DNA of 5,407 nucleotides from positions 1 through 5,407 of the forward strand of contig PWWM01000224.1 of NCBI GenBank assembly GCA_003561495.1. Reading direction: 5' to 3'. Of this stretch, positions 1 through 5,360 are shown piece by piece. Position 1 is the first letter of the stretch, and each line of letters opens with the position of its first letter. This DNA comes from Gammaproteobacteria bacterium. GTDB taxonomy: Bacteria > Pseudomonadota > Gammaproteobacteria > Xanthomonadales > Wenzhouxiangellaceae. Under the pieces are notes generated by a model, which searched no databases, was not told the origin of the DNA, and saw only the letters and a list, made by a program, of their open reading frames with translations. A program made the translations under genes and the position numbers.

Positions 1-1
1 A

Positions 2-106
2 GGGCAGGTGCGGTTTGCCGGAGGCAAGAAGCGCCTGACCGGAGATCGCCCGCGCGTGTGGCCGACGGTCGAGAATGAATCCATCGACATGGCCGGGTTC
101 ACGTGA
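2..106 (+). CDS. C-terminal end of an unidentified upstream gene (partial)
   Basis: An open frame runs from the left edge of the window to a TGA at 104-106 and gives 34 residues ending in SIDMAGFT. Codon third positions are G/C-rich and the residue mix (basic GGKKRL stretch, then RPRVWPTVENES) is plausible for a soluble protein tail. The spacing to the next gene, about 100 bp, is also reasonable. No family is recognisable from so short a piece and no domain can be named. The frame could be open by chance, because a 105-bp run without a stop is not rare in GC-rich DNA; sequence to the left would decide. Confidence 0.4.
   Translation, partial: GQVRFAGGKKRLTGDRPRVWPTVENESIDMAGFT
11..35 (+). repeat. 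Small hairpin with a related copy at 2287-2313
   Basis: The stretch begins CGGTTTGC and ends GCAAGAAGCGCC, and both of these words recur at 2287-2313. Inside it, TTGCC (15-19) can pair with GGCAA (23-27) around a 3-nt loop. It lies within the presumed coding tail at the left edge. Whether it is a true dispersed palindrome or a coincidence is unclear. Confidence 0.2.
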
Positions 107-207
107 CTAAAATCGGCATTGTCCACTTTCCCCGACACGTTATTTCGCCCTGTTTGCACCGCGACAGCGGGCCCGGTAACGGGACTGAAGACTCTGTGGA
201 AGCATTT

Positions 208-441
208 ATGCCCTACGAATGCAACGCCGACCTGCCCAAACAAGTCACCGACAATCTGCCCCAACATGCCCAGACCATCTATCGCAAGGCCTGGAACTCG
301 GCCTGGGAGGACTACAAGGATCCGGAAGATCGCCGCGGAGATGCCGATCGAGAGGAAACCGCGCACCGGGTTGCGTGGGCAGCGGTCAAAGAGGTTTACA
401 GGAAAGATGACGATGGCAACTGGGTCCGAAAAGACGACTGA
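208..441 (+). CDS. chaB: ChaB family protein (putative cation transport regulator)
   Basis: A 77-residue protein, almost the same length as E. coli ChaB (76 residues), and clearly similar along its whole length. Visible landmarks are MPY at the start, DLP at 8-10, LPQHAQ at 17-22, the aromatic NSAWEDYKD block at 30-38, EDRR at 40-43, and the hallmark REETAHRVAWAAVK at 48-61, followed by a charged tail. It is a small soluble, highly charged protein. The E. coli gene is named for its place beside the ChaA antiporter, but its biochemical role is not well established, so the regulator label is only the family name. The start at 208 is preferred over an upstream in-frame GTG at 103. It restores the family N-terminus, has GGAAG at 198-202 as a ribosome site, and avoids overlap with the gene to the left. 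No chaA is in view. Confidence 0.93.
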   Translation: MPYECNADLPKQVTDNLPQHAQTIYRKAWNSAWEDYKDPEDRRGDADREETAHRVAWAAVKEVYRKDDDGNWVRKDD

Positions 442-543
442 CACACCGCGCCGAGCGCGCTGTCAGGGCGATCGCGCCGATATAGCGCACCGCATTTCTC
501 TGCATTTGCACTGATTGGCCACATCGCCGCGGCACGTTTTGCA

Positions 544-549
544 TACTAT
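544..549 (+). promoter_or_regulatory. Possible -10 element for the PfpI-type gene
   Basis: TACTAT resembles a sigma-70 -10 box and would place transcription start roughly 20 nt before the ATG at 578. No good -35 hexamer is found 16-18 nt upstream; the nearest candidate, TTGGCC at 515-520, is 23 nt away. Treat as a weak guess. Confidence 0.22.
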
Positions 550-577
550 CGGTTCATTCCGGACTGCGAGGAAGTTC

Positions 578-1093
578 ATGCCCTCAGCCAACAAGCACAT
601 AGCCATCCTGGTTGAAAACGACTATCAGGAACTTGAACTGCATTATCCGCGCCTGCGCCTGATCGAGGCCGGGTTCAAGGTCAGTGTTCTCGGTGCCGGA
701 GAGAACGTATACCACTCCGGCAAGGGGTACGCGGTCAAACCGGATGATGAAGTTTCCCAGGTCAGACCGGACGATTTCGATGCGGTCGTCATTCCGGGCG
801 GCATGGCGCCGGACAAGATGCGCCGGCACCGTGCGATGGTGGACTTCGTGCGCGCCATGAGCGAGCAGGAAAAACCCGTGGCCTGGATCTGCCATGCCGG
901 CTGGATGGCGGTTTCGGCCGATATCATCCGTGGCCGTCGCGTGACCTCGTTCACCTCGATCCGCGACGACATGGTCAACGCCGGAGGGGAATGGACGGAC
1001 GAAGAAGTCGTGGTCGATGGTCACCTGATTTCCAGCCGGGTGCCGGACGATCTGCCGGCATTCTGCCGGGCCCTGCTCGAACAGCTGAGCTGA
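578..1093 (+). CDS. DJ-1/PfpI superfamily protein (PfpI-like type 1 glutamine amidotransferase fold)
   Basis: A 171-residue protein, about the normal size for PfpI/YhbO-type members. It has the family order: a beta strand IAILVEN (8-14), an acidic helix start with Glu18 in YQELEL, the PGGMAPDKMRR loop at 73-83, and the nucleophile elbow around Cys105-His106 (WICHAGW). The conserved segment RVTSF...DDMVNAGGEW (121-139) and VVVDGHLISSR (144-154) follow. Cys105, with His106 and Glu18, is the expected catalytic set. Proteins of this family are described as intracellular peptidases, as chaperones or as protein/nucleotide deglycases acting on glyoxal and methylglyoxal adducts; the sequence cannot tell which. 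No signal peptide or membrane segment is seen, so it is probably cytoplasmic. The ATG at 578 has GAGGAAG at 568-574 just upstream and gives the family N-terminus; a longer reading from TTG at 515 adds 21 residues with no family match. It converges on the next gene. Confidence 0.93.
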   Translation: MPSANKHIAILVENDYQELELHYPRLRLIEAGFKVSVLGAGENVYHSGKGYAVKPDDEVSQVRPDDFDAVVIPGGMAPDKMRRHRAMVDFVRAMSEQEKPVAWICHAGWMAVSADIIRGRRVTSFTSIRDDMVNAGGEWTDEEVVVDGHLISSRVPDDLPAFCRALLEQLS

Positions 1094-1112
1094 GCGGCGG
1101 CGTTCCGGTAGG

Positions 1113-1886
1113 TCAAAACTGAAGCACGTAGATCCGCAGCGGCATCCAGATACCCATCAGGATCATGATCAGGTTTTCGGTCAGCGAAACAAAGCCCAGC
1201 GGCACCTTGGAGTCCCCGCCGGCGCAGGCGCACTTGAGTTCGCGCCGGTCGATGTAGACGGCCTTGAATACCGAGATTGTGCCAATCGCACCGATGAACA
1301 GCGCGATTGGTGCGGCGAGCCAGATCAGTGCGCCGGCGATCATGAGAATGCCGGCCAGGGTTTCGGCAAAGGGATAGGCGTACGCATAGCGCACCTTGCG
1401 CTGGGCCAGCAGGTCGTAATTGAGGAACATGTTGCTGAAGCTTTCCAGGTCCTTGAGCTTCTGCAGGCCGAGCAGGCACATGGCGGTGGCCACGAACCAT
1501 TCCACGGTTCGTAAATGGAACAACGCATCGGTTGCCGCCCAGCTGATCGCCAGGGCCACCAGCGCGGCCGTGGCGAAGATCGCGATGATAGGCCGGTAGC
1601 TGGTTTCCTCCGAGTCGGGGACGGGCTTTCCGAAGTACTCCAGCAGGTCGTCGTAGCCGCCTATGCGCCGGCCGTCGATAAACGTCTGCGGCGTGGTATC
1701 GACACCGTGCTTTTCCTTGAACGCGTCGGTTTCTTTCCGGTCGGTCAGCCAATGGTCGTCGACGGTCCAGCCATGCCGTTCCAGCACAGCCTTGCTTTTC
1801 AGCCCGAACGGGCAGATATGTTCTTCGGTCACCATTCTGTACAGGGTGGCTTTTTTCACATTCTGATCGGACCTGCTGTTATTCAT
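1113..1886 (-). CDS. Glutaredoxin-MauE/DoxX fusion, redox-associated membrane protein
   Basis: A 257-residue protein with two parts. Residues 12-90 form a glutaredoxin-like domain: strand ATLYRMV, active-site Cys25 in ICPFG (one Cys only, so monothiol rather than CPYC), cis-proline motif TTPQTF around Pro66, and the glutathione-contact motif RIGGYDDL at 74-81. Residues 99-257 form a membrane domain of about four helices (roughly 100-120, 128-141, 168-210, which may hold two, and 230-248) with the MauE-type loop KCACAGG (Cys219, Cys221) followed by PLGFVSLTEN. MauE-type proteins are linked to disulfide formation in methylamine dehydrogenase maturation and more broadly to membrane thiol redox. 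Inference: electrons or disulfides pass between the cytoplasmic thiol domain and the membrane cysteines; the partner is unknown. The ATG at 1886 is chosen for its strong ribosome site and because upstream in-frame sequence belongs to another family. The gene converges with the PfpI-type gene across 19 bp and I see no obvious terminator between them. Confidence 0.88.
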   Translation of the reverse strand: MNNSRSDQNVKKATLYRMVTEEHICPFGLKSKAVLERHGWTVDDHWLTDRKETDAFKEKHGVDTTPQTFIDGRRIGGYDDLLEYFGKPVPDSEETSYRPIIAIFATAALVALAISWAATDALFHLRTVEWFVATAMCLLGLQKLKDLESFSNMFLNYDLLAQRKVRYAYAYPFAETLAGILMIAGALIWLAAPIALFIGAIGTISVFKAVYIDRRELKCACAGGDSKVPLGFVSLTENLIMILMGIWMPLRIYVLQF

Positions 1887-1894
1887 TGCTCGAG

Positions 1895-1900
1895 TCCTTT
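1895..1900 (-). promoter_or_regulatory. Ribosome binding site that fixes the fusion gene start
   Basis: Read on the minus strand this is AAAGGA, 8 nt before the ATG at 1886. The alternative upstream starts, ATG at 2009 and TTG at 2030, have no comparable site at a good distance. This supports the shorter protein and leaves the patatin-like sequence outside the gene. Confidence 0.6.
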
Positions 1901-1946
1901 CCGGTTCCGGATTGGGTGCTGTTGGGTTGGGGCTCGGCGTTTGTTC

Positions 1947-2069
1947 GGGCTTGATGTAGATGTCGGGCGGATTGGCCGCCAGTTTCTGGCCGATCAAGGA
2001 CTGTTGCATGATCTCGAAGGCCTTGAACAAGAACTCGCTCAGATCCGGTGATCCGTCCGAGTACAGGAA
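1947..2069 (-). pseudogene. Fragment of a patatin-like (RssA/YchK-type) protein
   Basis: From just after a TAG (2070-2072) the minus strand reads 41 codons including DLSEFLFKAFEIMQQSLIG and then QKLAANPPDIYIKP. This matches the C-terminal part of bacterial patatin-like proteins such as E. coli RssA, where a helix ending in 'imq..l....A' leads into a PPDI-x-I-x-P strand. The catalytic GXSXG and DG motifs, which lie earlier in the family, are absent, and the LDF-type segment that normally follows the PPDI strand is also missing. It is therefore an internal fragment cut at both ends. It is in the same frame as the glutaredoxin-MauE gene, joined by a Pro-rich linker (PSPNPTAPNPEPERTR), so translation from TTG 2030 or ATG 2009 would give a hybrid. 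I regard that as accidental. An alternative is that the segment is a real N-terminal extension, but the family match argues against this. Confidence 0.62.
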
Positions 2070-2302
2070 CTATAACCGCCCTTTTCCGCGAACTCCAGCG
2101 GTATCCGGTGCTATCCGGCGCCGTGTCAGCTTGACGTTTGACACCGATTGCAACATGCAGCGAGCCGGATTTCGCCCGATTCTTCCCTGTCTTCGCCAAT
2201 CGGACGGAAAATGATCCCGATTTGCCCGGCCTGGAGCCGGAGCTGGACGAGCGAAGCCGTTGCGCATGCAGGCGAGAGCGATGGGGCGGTTTGCGCGTAG
2301 CG
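2070..2302. other. Anonymous stretch without a supported gene
   Basis: Several overlapping open frames exist on both strands here, but none has a recognisable family, a good ribosome site or consistent codon use. It separates the patatin-like fragment from the IS110 fragment and is probably eroded sequence, perhaps including further unrecognisable transposase or patatin-gene remains. I see no promoter I could defend and no terminator. Confidence 0.5.
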
Positions 2303-2313
2303 CAAGAAGCGCC
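2287..2313 (+). repeat. Small hairpin related to 11-35
   Basis: It shares CGGTTTGC at its left and GCAAGAAGCGCC at its right with the element at 11-35. Its core forms a perfect 6-bp stem, TTGCGC (2291-2296) with GCGCAA (2300-2305), around GTA. The stem differs from the other copy yet stays paired. It overlaps the end of the IS110-like reading frame on the opposite strand, so codon choice in that gene could also explain it. Confidence 0.22.
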
Positions 2314-2485
2314 GTGCCGACTGGCCATGCAGATCGCTGACCACCACGCTCGGTCGCACACCGCCATGCGCTAGCAGTTTGTACACCCGGTTCTTCTCAG
2401 CAGCTAGCATGCCAGTCAGCTTGTGCCGCTGACCCGCAATCAGACGGAGCTCGGCGAACCGAGCCGGCGGAATGACCGAACCGCA
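2303..2485 (-). pseudogene. Fragment of an IS110-family transposase
   Basis: The minus strand encodes about 61 residues typical of the middle of IS110-family transposases. They read GSVIPPARFAELRLIAGQR, then HKL, AAEKNRVYKLLAHGGVRPS and VVVSDLHGQSARRFL. In the family this segment follows the N-terminal DEDD catalytic domain ('GSFIPP...REL', a helix with 'EKNR..K.L', then 'G.....VVSD..G.SGR') and precedes the C-terminal Tnp_20 domain. Neither the DEDD domain nor the serine-containing C-terminal domain can be read in any frame nearby, so this is a decayed piece of a transposase normally 300-400 residues long. It lies beneath the 5' region of the next plus-strand reading frame. No element ends are recognisable; IS110 elements usually lack clear terminal inverted repeats, so their absence says little. 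Confidence 0.72.
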
Positions 2486-2578
2486 CCAGTAGATAGTTGC
2501 ATGGCCGTCACCACCGTGGTGCAATGGGCATTATTAAATAACTTGCCTTTGTCGACTCAAAATTGTGGAATCCAGAGC

Positions 2579-3379
2579 ATGCATGTTTGCAACGTCTTCT
2601 TGAAGAGCCTTCTTCTGATCGGAGCCTGCATCATTGCAACAATGATCAAAGCGGCACCGGATCTCGGGCCGAACTCGCAGCAGAGCACATCTCTGCCTGC
2701 TGTTTCGGCGCCCACCTTTTCCGATGTGTCCGGGAACAGCGCCACGGTAGGTGGCACCATCGATTCGGATGGGGGTGAAGTGATCCTGGAACGAGGTGTT
2801 TTCTGGAGCCTCGAGGAAAACTTCGACCCGCTCGTTGACGGCACAAGGGTTTCGGAGGAAGGCGTTTTCAACACCGGCACATTCACCATCGCGCTGACCA
2901 ACTTGCCGCCGGTAAGCACCATTTATTTTCTTGCCTTTGCCCGCAATGAAAACGGTTTTGGATTTTCACCAGTCGAACAGTTTCAAACGGGATCCAGCCC
3001 GCCCATCGTGGCCGCGCCTCGCGTCGACTTCGTCGACTTTACCTCGGCAGTGGCAGGCGGCACCCTGGTTGACAATGGTGGCAGCGCTGTCTTCGAAAAG
3101 GGCGTCATCTACAGCACCGATCCCGATTTCGACCCCGCCAAAGAAGGCGTCCGAATATTCGACGACGGCGACTTCGACGTTGGCGATTTCGGTTTTGCAA
3201 TCACGGGCCTGGAGCCATTCAGCACGTACTACTTCGTGGTCTATGCGGTCAACTCCCAAGGCACGGGATTCAGCAGCCGAGAGTCTTTCGTCACCATAGA
3301 GGATCCCGTTTTCCAGGATCGATTCGGGGATACCCAGTCGCGAATTGAATCGAAATCATTTCGACAAAAAGCAGATTAG
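2579..3379 (+). CDS. Exported protein with two fibronectin type III-like repeats
   Basis: A 266-residue protein. The N-terminus has a basic residue and a hydrophobic core (VFLKSLLLIGACIIATMIKA), a likely Sec signal peptide with cleavage near A25/A26. Cys17 in IGAC loosely fits a lipobox, but the hydrophobic residues after it make a lipoprotein less likely. Residues 44-137 and 146-239 are two FN3-like repeats of the type 'SATVGGT...DGG...ERGV.WS......TF...L..L.P.STYYF.A.A.N..G.GFS....F.T', a form common in bacterial surface and secreted proteins. Such domains usually serve as spacers or binding modules, and no enzyme domain is present. The tail has VFQDRF at 244-249 followed by a polar extension. 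The ATG at 2579 is chosen because it gives the signal peptide and has GGAA at 2567-2570; the in-frame ATG at 2423 would run through the IS110 remnant on the other strand. Specific function is unknown. Confidence 0.8.
   Translation: MHVCNVFLKSLLLIGACIIATMIKAAPDLGPNSQQSTSLPAVSAPTFSDVSGNSATVGGTIDSDGGEVILERGVFWSLEENFDPLVDGTRVSEEGVFNTGTFTIALTNLPPVSTIYFLAFARNENGFGFSPVEQFQTGSSPPIVAAPRVDFVDFTSAVAGGTLVDNGGSAVFEKGVIYSTDPDFDPAKEGVRIFDDGDFDVGDFGFAITGLEPFSTYYFVVYAVNSQGTGFSSRESFVTIEDPVFQDRFGDTQSRIESKSFRQKAD
2708..2989 (+). repeat. FN3-like repeat unit 1 (residues 44-137)
   Basis: This unit aligns without gaps to the unit at 3014-3295, with a constant offset of 102 residues. Paired positions include PT/PR at the start, GGT (58-60), DGG (64-66), ERGV (71-74), FDP (82-84), VxxST.YF around 112-117, N..G.GFS (123-130) and F.T (135-137). 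Confidence 0.8.
3014..3295 (+). repeat. FN3-like repeat unit 2 (residues 146-239)
   Basis: Second copy, carrying GGT at 160-162, NGG at 166-168, EKGV at 173-176, FDP at 184-186, STYYF at 215-219 and GFS at 230-232. It is richer in acidic residues than unit 1 in the loop DDGDFDVGDF (195-204), where unit 1 has EEGVFNTGTF. Confidence 0.8.
3350..3364. repeat. Perfect short palindrome at the end of the FN3 gene
   Basis: TCGAAAT and ATTTCGA flank a single C, making 7-bp arms about 13 bp before the TAG. The one-base centre means an RNA hairpin would have to open inner pairs, and only AAAAA follows rather than a T-run, so it is a poor intrinsic terminator. It could be a protein binding site or chance. 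Confidence 0.3.
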
Positions 3380-3522
3380 GGCACCTCTGCATCGGATTGA
3401 TGTCCTCTGGAACATCAAACTTGAAAGGCGTGTGGCAACCTGGTGTCGGCCCCGGGCAGGCACCGCCTTGTATTTGATGCGCGAATATGCCGGAGACGCG
3501 AGATCCCACTTGGCATAGCCCT

Positions 3523-3528
3523 TATACT
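3523..3528 (+). promoter_or_regulatory. Possible -10 element upstream of the CmcJ-like remnant
   Basis: TATACT is a close match to the sigma-70 -10 consensus and lies 27 nt before the ATG at 3556. TTGGCA at 3510-3515 looks like a -35 box but is only 7 nt away, far too close to pair with it. If the -10 is active it may now serve argG, since the gene between is broken. Confidence 0.3.
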
Positions 3529-3555
3529 CACTGTCTTTCACCCACAGGCTGCACG

Positions 3556-4092
3556 ATGAATCAATCGACGCCGCAGACCCTGCGAGCTGAACTCAAGTTT
3601 CTTGCCGATCTTTCCGCACCGCTGGTTTACCTGCCATCCAAGGGTGGCGGTGACCAGACCTAACACGTGGGCAACTACCGTACGCACGAAGTGGAAATCC
3701 ATGATGCCCGTGAGCATTTGCCGGCGCCGGATCTGGATACCGAAGGCTTCATGCTGTTGACCCACTGCAGCGCTGTCAGCGACTTGTATGACGATGAGAC
3801 AGTGCGCTCGATTTACCACACCGAGCTCGGCGAACTGCTCAAACGGGTGACCGGCGCGCAGCGAGTCGATGTCTTTGACGATACCCGGCGAAGCTCATCG
3901 GTTGCCAAGCAACGTCAGCACGGTACCCGCGATACTGCCAACATCCTGCACAACGATCACACCCACGAATCCGGGCAAAAGCGCCTGGCCGATTTTTTCA
4001 CTGACTCACCCGATGAGTTGCACAGGCTGAAGCAACGACGCTTTGCGATCGTCAATGCCTGGCGGTCAATCGACGGACCGATCGTCGACCAC
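3556..4092 (+). pseudogene. Broken CmcJ/NvfI-family oxygenase gene (internal stop, C-terminus missing)
   Basis: One reading frame holds the N-terminal two thirds of a CmcJ/NvfI-family protein. It reads LRAELKFLAD near the start, NYRTHEVEIHDARE, then DTEGFMLLTHCSAVSDLYDD, ELGELLKRVTGAQRVDVFDDT, the HND motif (3949-3957) and FAIVNAWRSIDGPIVDHP. The family are related to 2-oxoglutarate/Fe(II) oxygenases, so HND is the probable HxD iron motif. Two lesions are visible. First, codon 36 is TAA (3661-3663), where a Tyr codon would fit. Second, family similarity stops near 4092 and the last 90-100 residues, with the expected distal iron His, are absent. A GTG at 3667 could restart translation and run to a TGA at 4126-4128, but the product would lack the C-terminal half of the active site. 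A base-calling error could explain the TAA but not the truncation. Confidence 0.8.
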
Positions 4093-4124
4093 CCGCCACC
4101 TCATACATACCAGAGAAGATCATC

Positions 4125-5360
4125 ATGAACCGGAAAAAAATCGTCCTCGCCTACAGCGGCGGTCTCGATACCGCCTGCATCCTCAAGACACTGCTTCAGC
4201 AGGGCCATGAGGTCATCGCCTTCGTCGCCAATGTCGGGCAGCAGGAGGATTTTGAAGATATCGAGCGTCGCGCTTTTGAAACCGGGGCCAGCGCGGTCTT
4301 TATCGAAGATCTGCGACATGAGTTCGTCACCGACTTCATCTGGCCTGCGATTGCCGGCAAAGCCGTCTATGAACATCGCTACCTGCTGGGTACGGCCCTG
4401 GCGCGACCGATCATCGCCAAGCGCCAGGTCGAGATCGCGCGCAGGGTCGGCGCCACGGCGCTGGCCCACGGAGCCACCGGCAAGGGGAACGACCAGGTCC
4501 GCTTCGAGCTGGCTTTCGCCGCCCTGGCGCCCGACCTCGAAGTCATCGCACCCTGGAAGGATCCCGAGTTCCTGGCGCGCTTCCAGGGCCGACGGGACCT
4601 GCTGGCCTTTGCTGAAAAGCACGACATCCCGGTGGAAGCCACAGCAGAAAAACCTTACTCCAACGACGAAAATCTCATGCACCGCTCCTACGAGGCAGGT
4701 CTGCTGGAAGACCCCGACGCAGCTCCGCCAAGCGACATGTTCAAGCTCACTCGCTCGATCGAGGACGCACCGGATGTTCCCGACCGAATCATGGTCAGTT
4801 TCAAGGACGCTCTGCCCATCGCGGTCGAACACCTCGGTGACGGAACACGGGTCACCGAACCTGTCGCGCTGCTTGAGTACCTGAATGATCTGGGTGGTCG
4901 GCATGGCATCGGTCGCATTGACATCGTCGAGAACCGATTTGTCGGCATCAAGTCACGCGGCGTCTACGAAACACCCGGCGCGACCATTCTCCACGCCGCG
5001 CTGCGCGACCTCGAAGGAATTGCGATGGATCGAGAAGTCAGACGCCTGCGCGACATGCTCTCGCCGCGCTTTTCCGAAATCATCTACAACGGCTTCTGGT
5101 TCTCACCCGAGATGGATTTCATCGAGGCTGGCTTCCGCCAGTCTGCTGCCCTGATCGACGGCGAAGTCCGGCTCGCGCTGCTCAAGGGCAACATCGTGGT
5201 CGAAGGTCGGTCCAGCTCAAGCTCGCTGTACGACCCGGATCTGAGCTCCATGGACATTGCCGGCGGCTACGACCAGCAGGATGCGCGCGGCTTCATCCGC
5301 TTGAATGCGTTGCGGCTGAGCGCGCATCGCCTGATCGTCGAGCAAAGCGAGGACGCCTGA
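4125..5360 (+). CDS. argG: Argininosuccinate synthase
   Basis: A complete 411-residue enzyme of the usual length. It joins citrulline and aspartate with ATP to give argininosuccinate, AMP and pyrophosphate, the next-to-last step of arginine synthesis in the cytoplasm. Visible signatures are the ATP-pyrophosphatase P-loop AYSGGLDT (9-16), EHRYLLGTALARP (83-95) for citrulline contact, HGATGKGNDQVRFE (115-128) for ATP and aspartate, DENLMHRSYEAGLLEDP (181-197), and GIGRIDIVENRFVGIKSRG (261-279) with YETPG after it. The ENLMHxSYEAG and RIDIVENRF forms match the class that includes the human enzyme. Position 180 is Asn (YSNDENL), where Met or Ile is more usual. The start ATG has AGAGAAG at 4112-4118 as a modest ribosome site. 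Its ATG overlaps by 4 bp the stop of the run-on frame from the broken gene upstream, which is probably incidental. No other arg gene, ARG box or attenuator is recognisable in view. Confidence 0.98.
   Translation: MNRKKIVLAYSGGLDTACILKTLLQQGHEVIAFVANVGQQEDFEDIERRAFETGASAVFIEDLRHEFVTDFIWPAIAGKAVYEHRYLLGTALARPIIAKRQVEIARRVGATALAHGATGKGNDQVRFELAFAALAPDLEVIAPWKDPEFLARFQGRRDLLAFAEKHDIPVEATAEKPYSNDENLMHRSYEAGLLEDPDAAPPSDMFKLTRSIEDAPDVPDRIMVSFKDALPIAVEHLGDGTRVTEPVALLEYLNDLGGRHGIGRIDIVENRFVGIKSRGVYETPGATILHAALRDLEGIAMDREVRRLRDMLSPRFSEIIYNGFWFSPEMDFIEAGFRQSAALIDGEVRLALLKGNIVVEGRSSSSSLYDPDLSSMDIAGGYDQQDARGFIRLNALRLSAHRLIVEQSEDA

Noticed and set aside
173..184. CCCG-GTAA-CGGG hairpin before chaB as a terminator of the upstream gene
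   Set aside because: The stem is 4 bp and has no T-run, so it is easily explained by chance.
103..207. N-terminal extension of the ChaB protein from GTG 103
   Set aside because: The added 35 residues have no family match, the start lies inside the tail of the upstream frame, and the ATG at 208 restores the exact ChaB N-terminus with its own ribosome site.
1515..2051. Plus-strand open frame of 178 codons opposite the glutaredoxin-MauE gene
   Set aside because: It is the antisense shadow of a gene with clear domain motifs and has no recognisable family of its own.
2423..2578. Longer start of the FN3-like protein
   Set aside because: The added 52 residues bury the signal peptide and overlap the IS110 remnant on the other strand.
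3510..3528. Complete sigma-70 or sigma-54 promoter before the CmcJ-like remnant
   Set aside because: TTGGCA and TATACT are only 7 nt apart, wrong for sigma-70, and the GC of a sigma-54 -12 element is missing.
3380..3555. Small gene in the spacer between the FN3 gene and the CmcJ-like remnant
   Set aside because: The only open frames are a minus-strand one without family resemblance and short plus-strand pieces with no start or ribosome site.
4101..4904. Minus-strand open frame of 267 codons inside argG
   Set aside because: Long antisense frames are expected in GC-rich genes; the plus strand is unambiguously argininosuccinate synthase.
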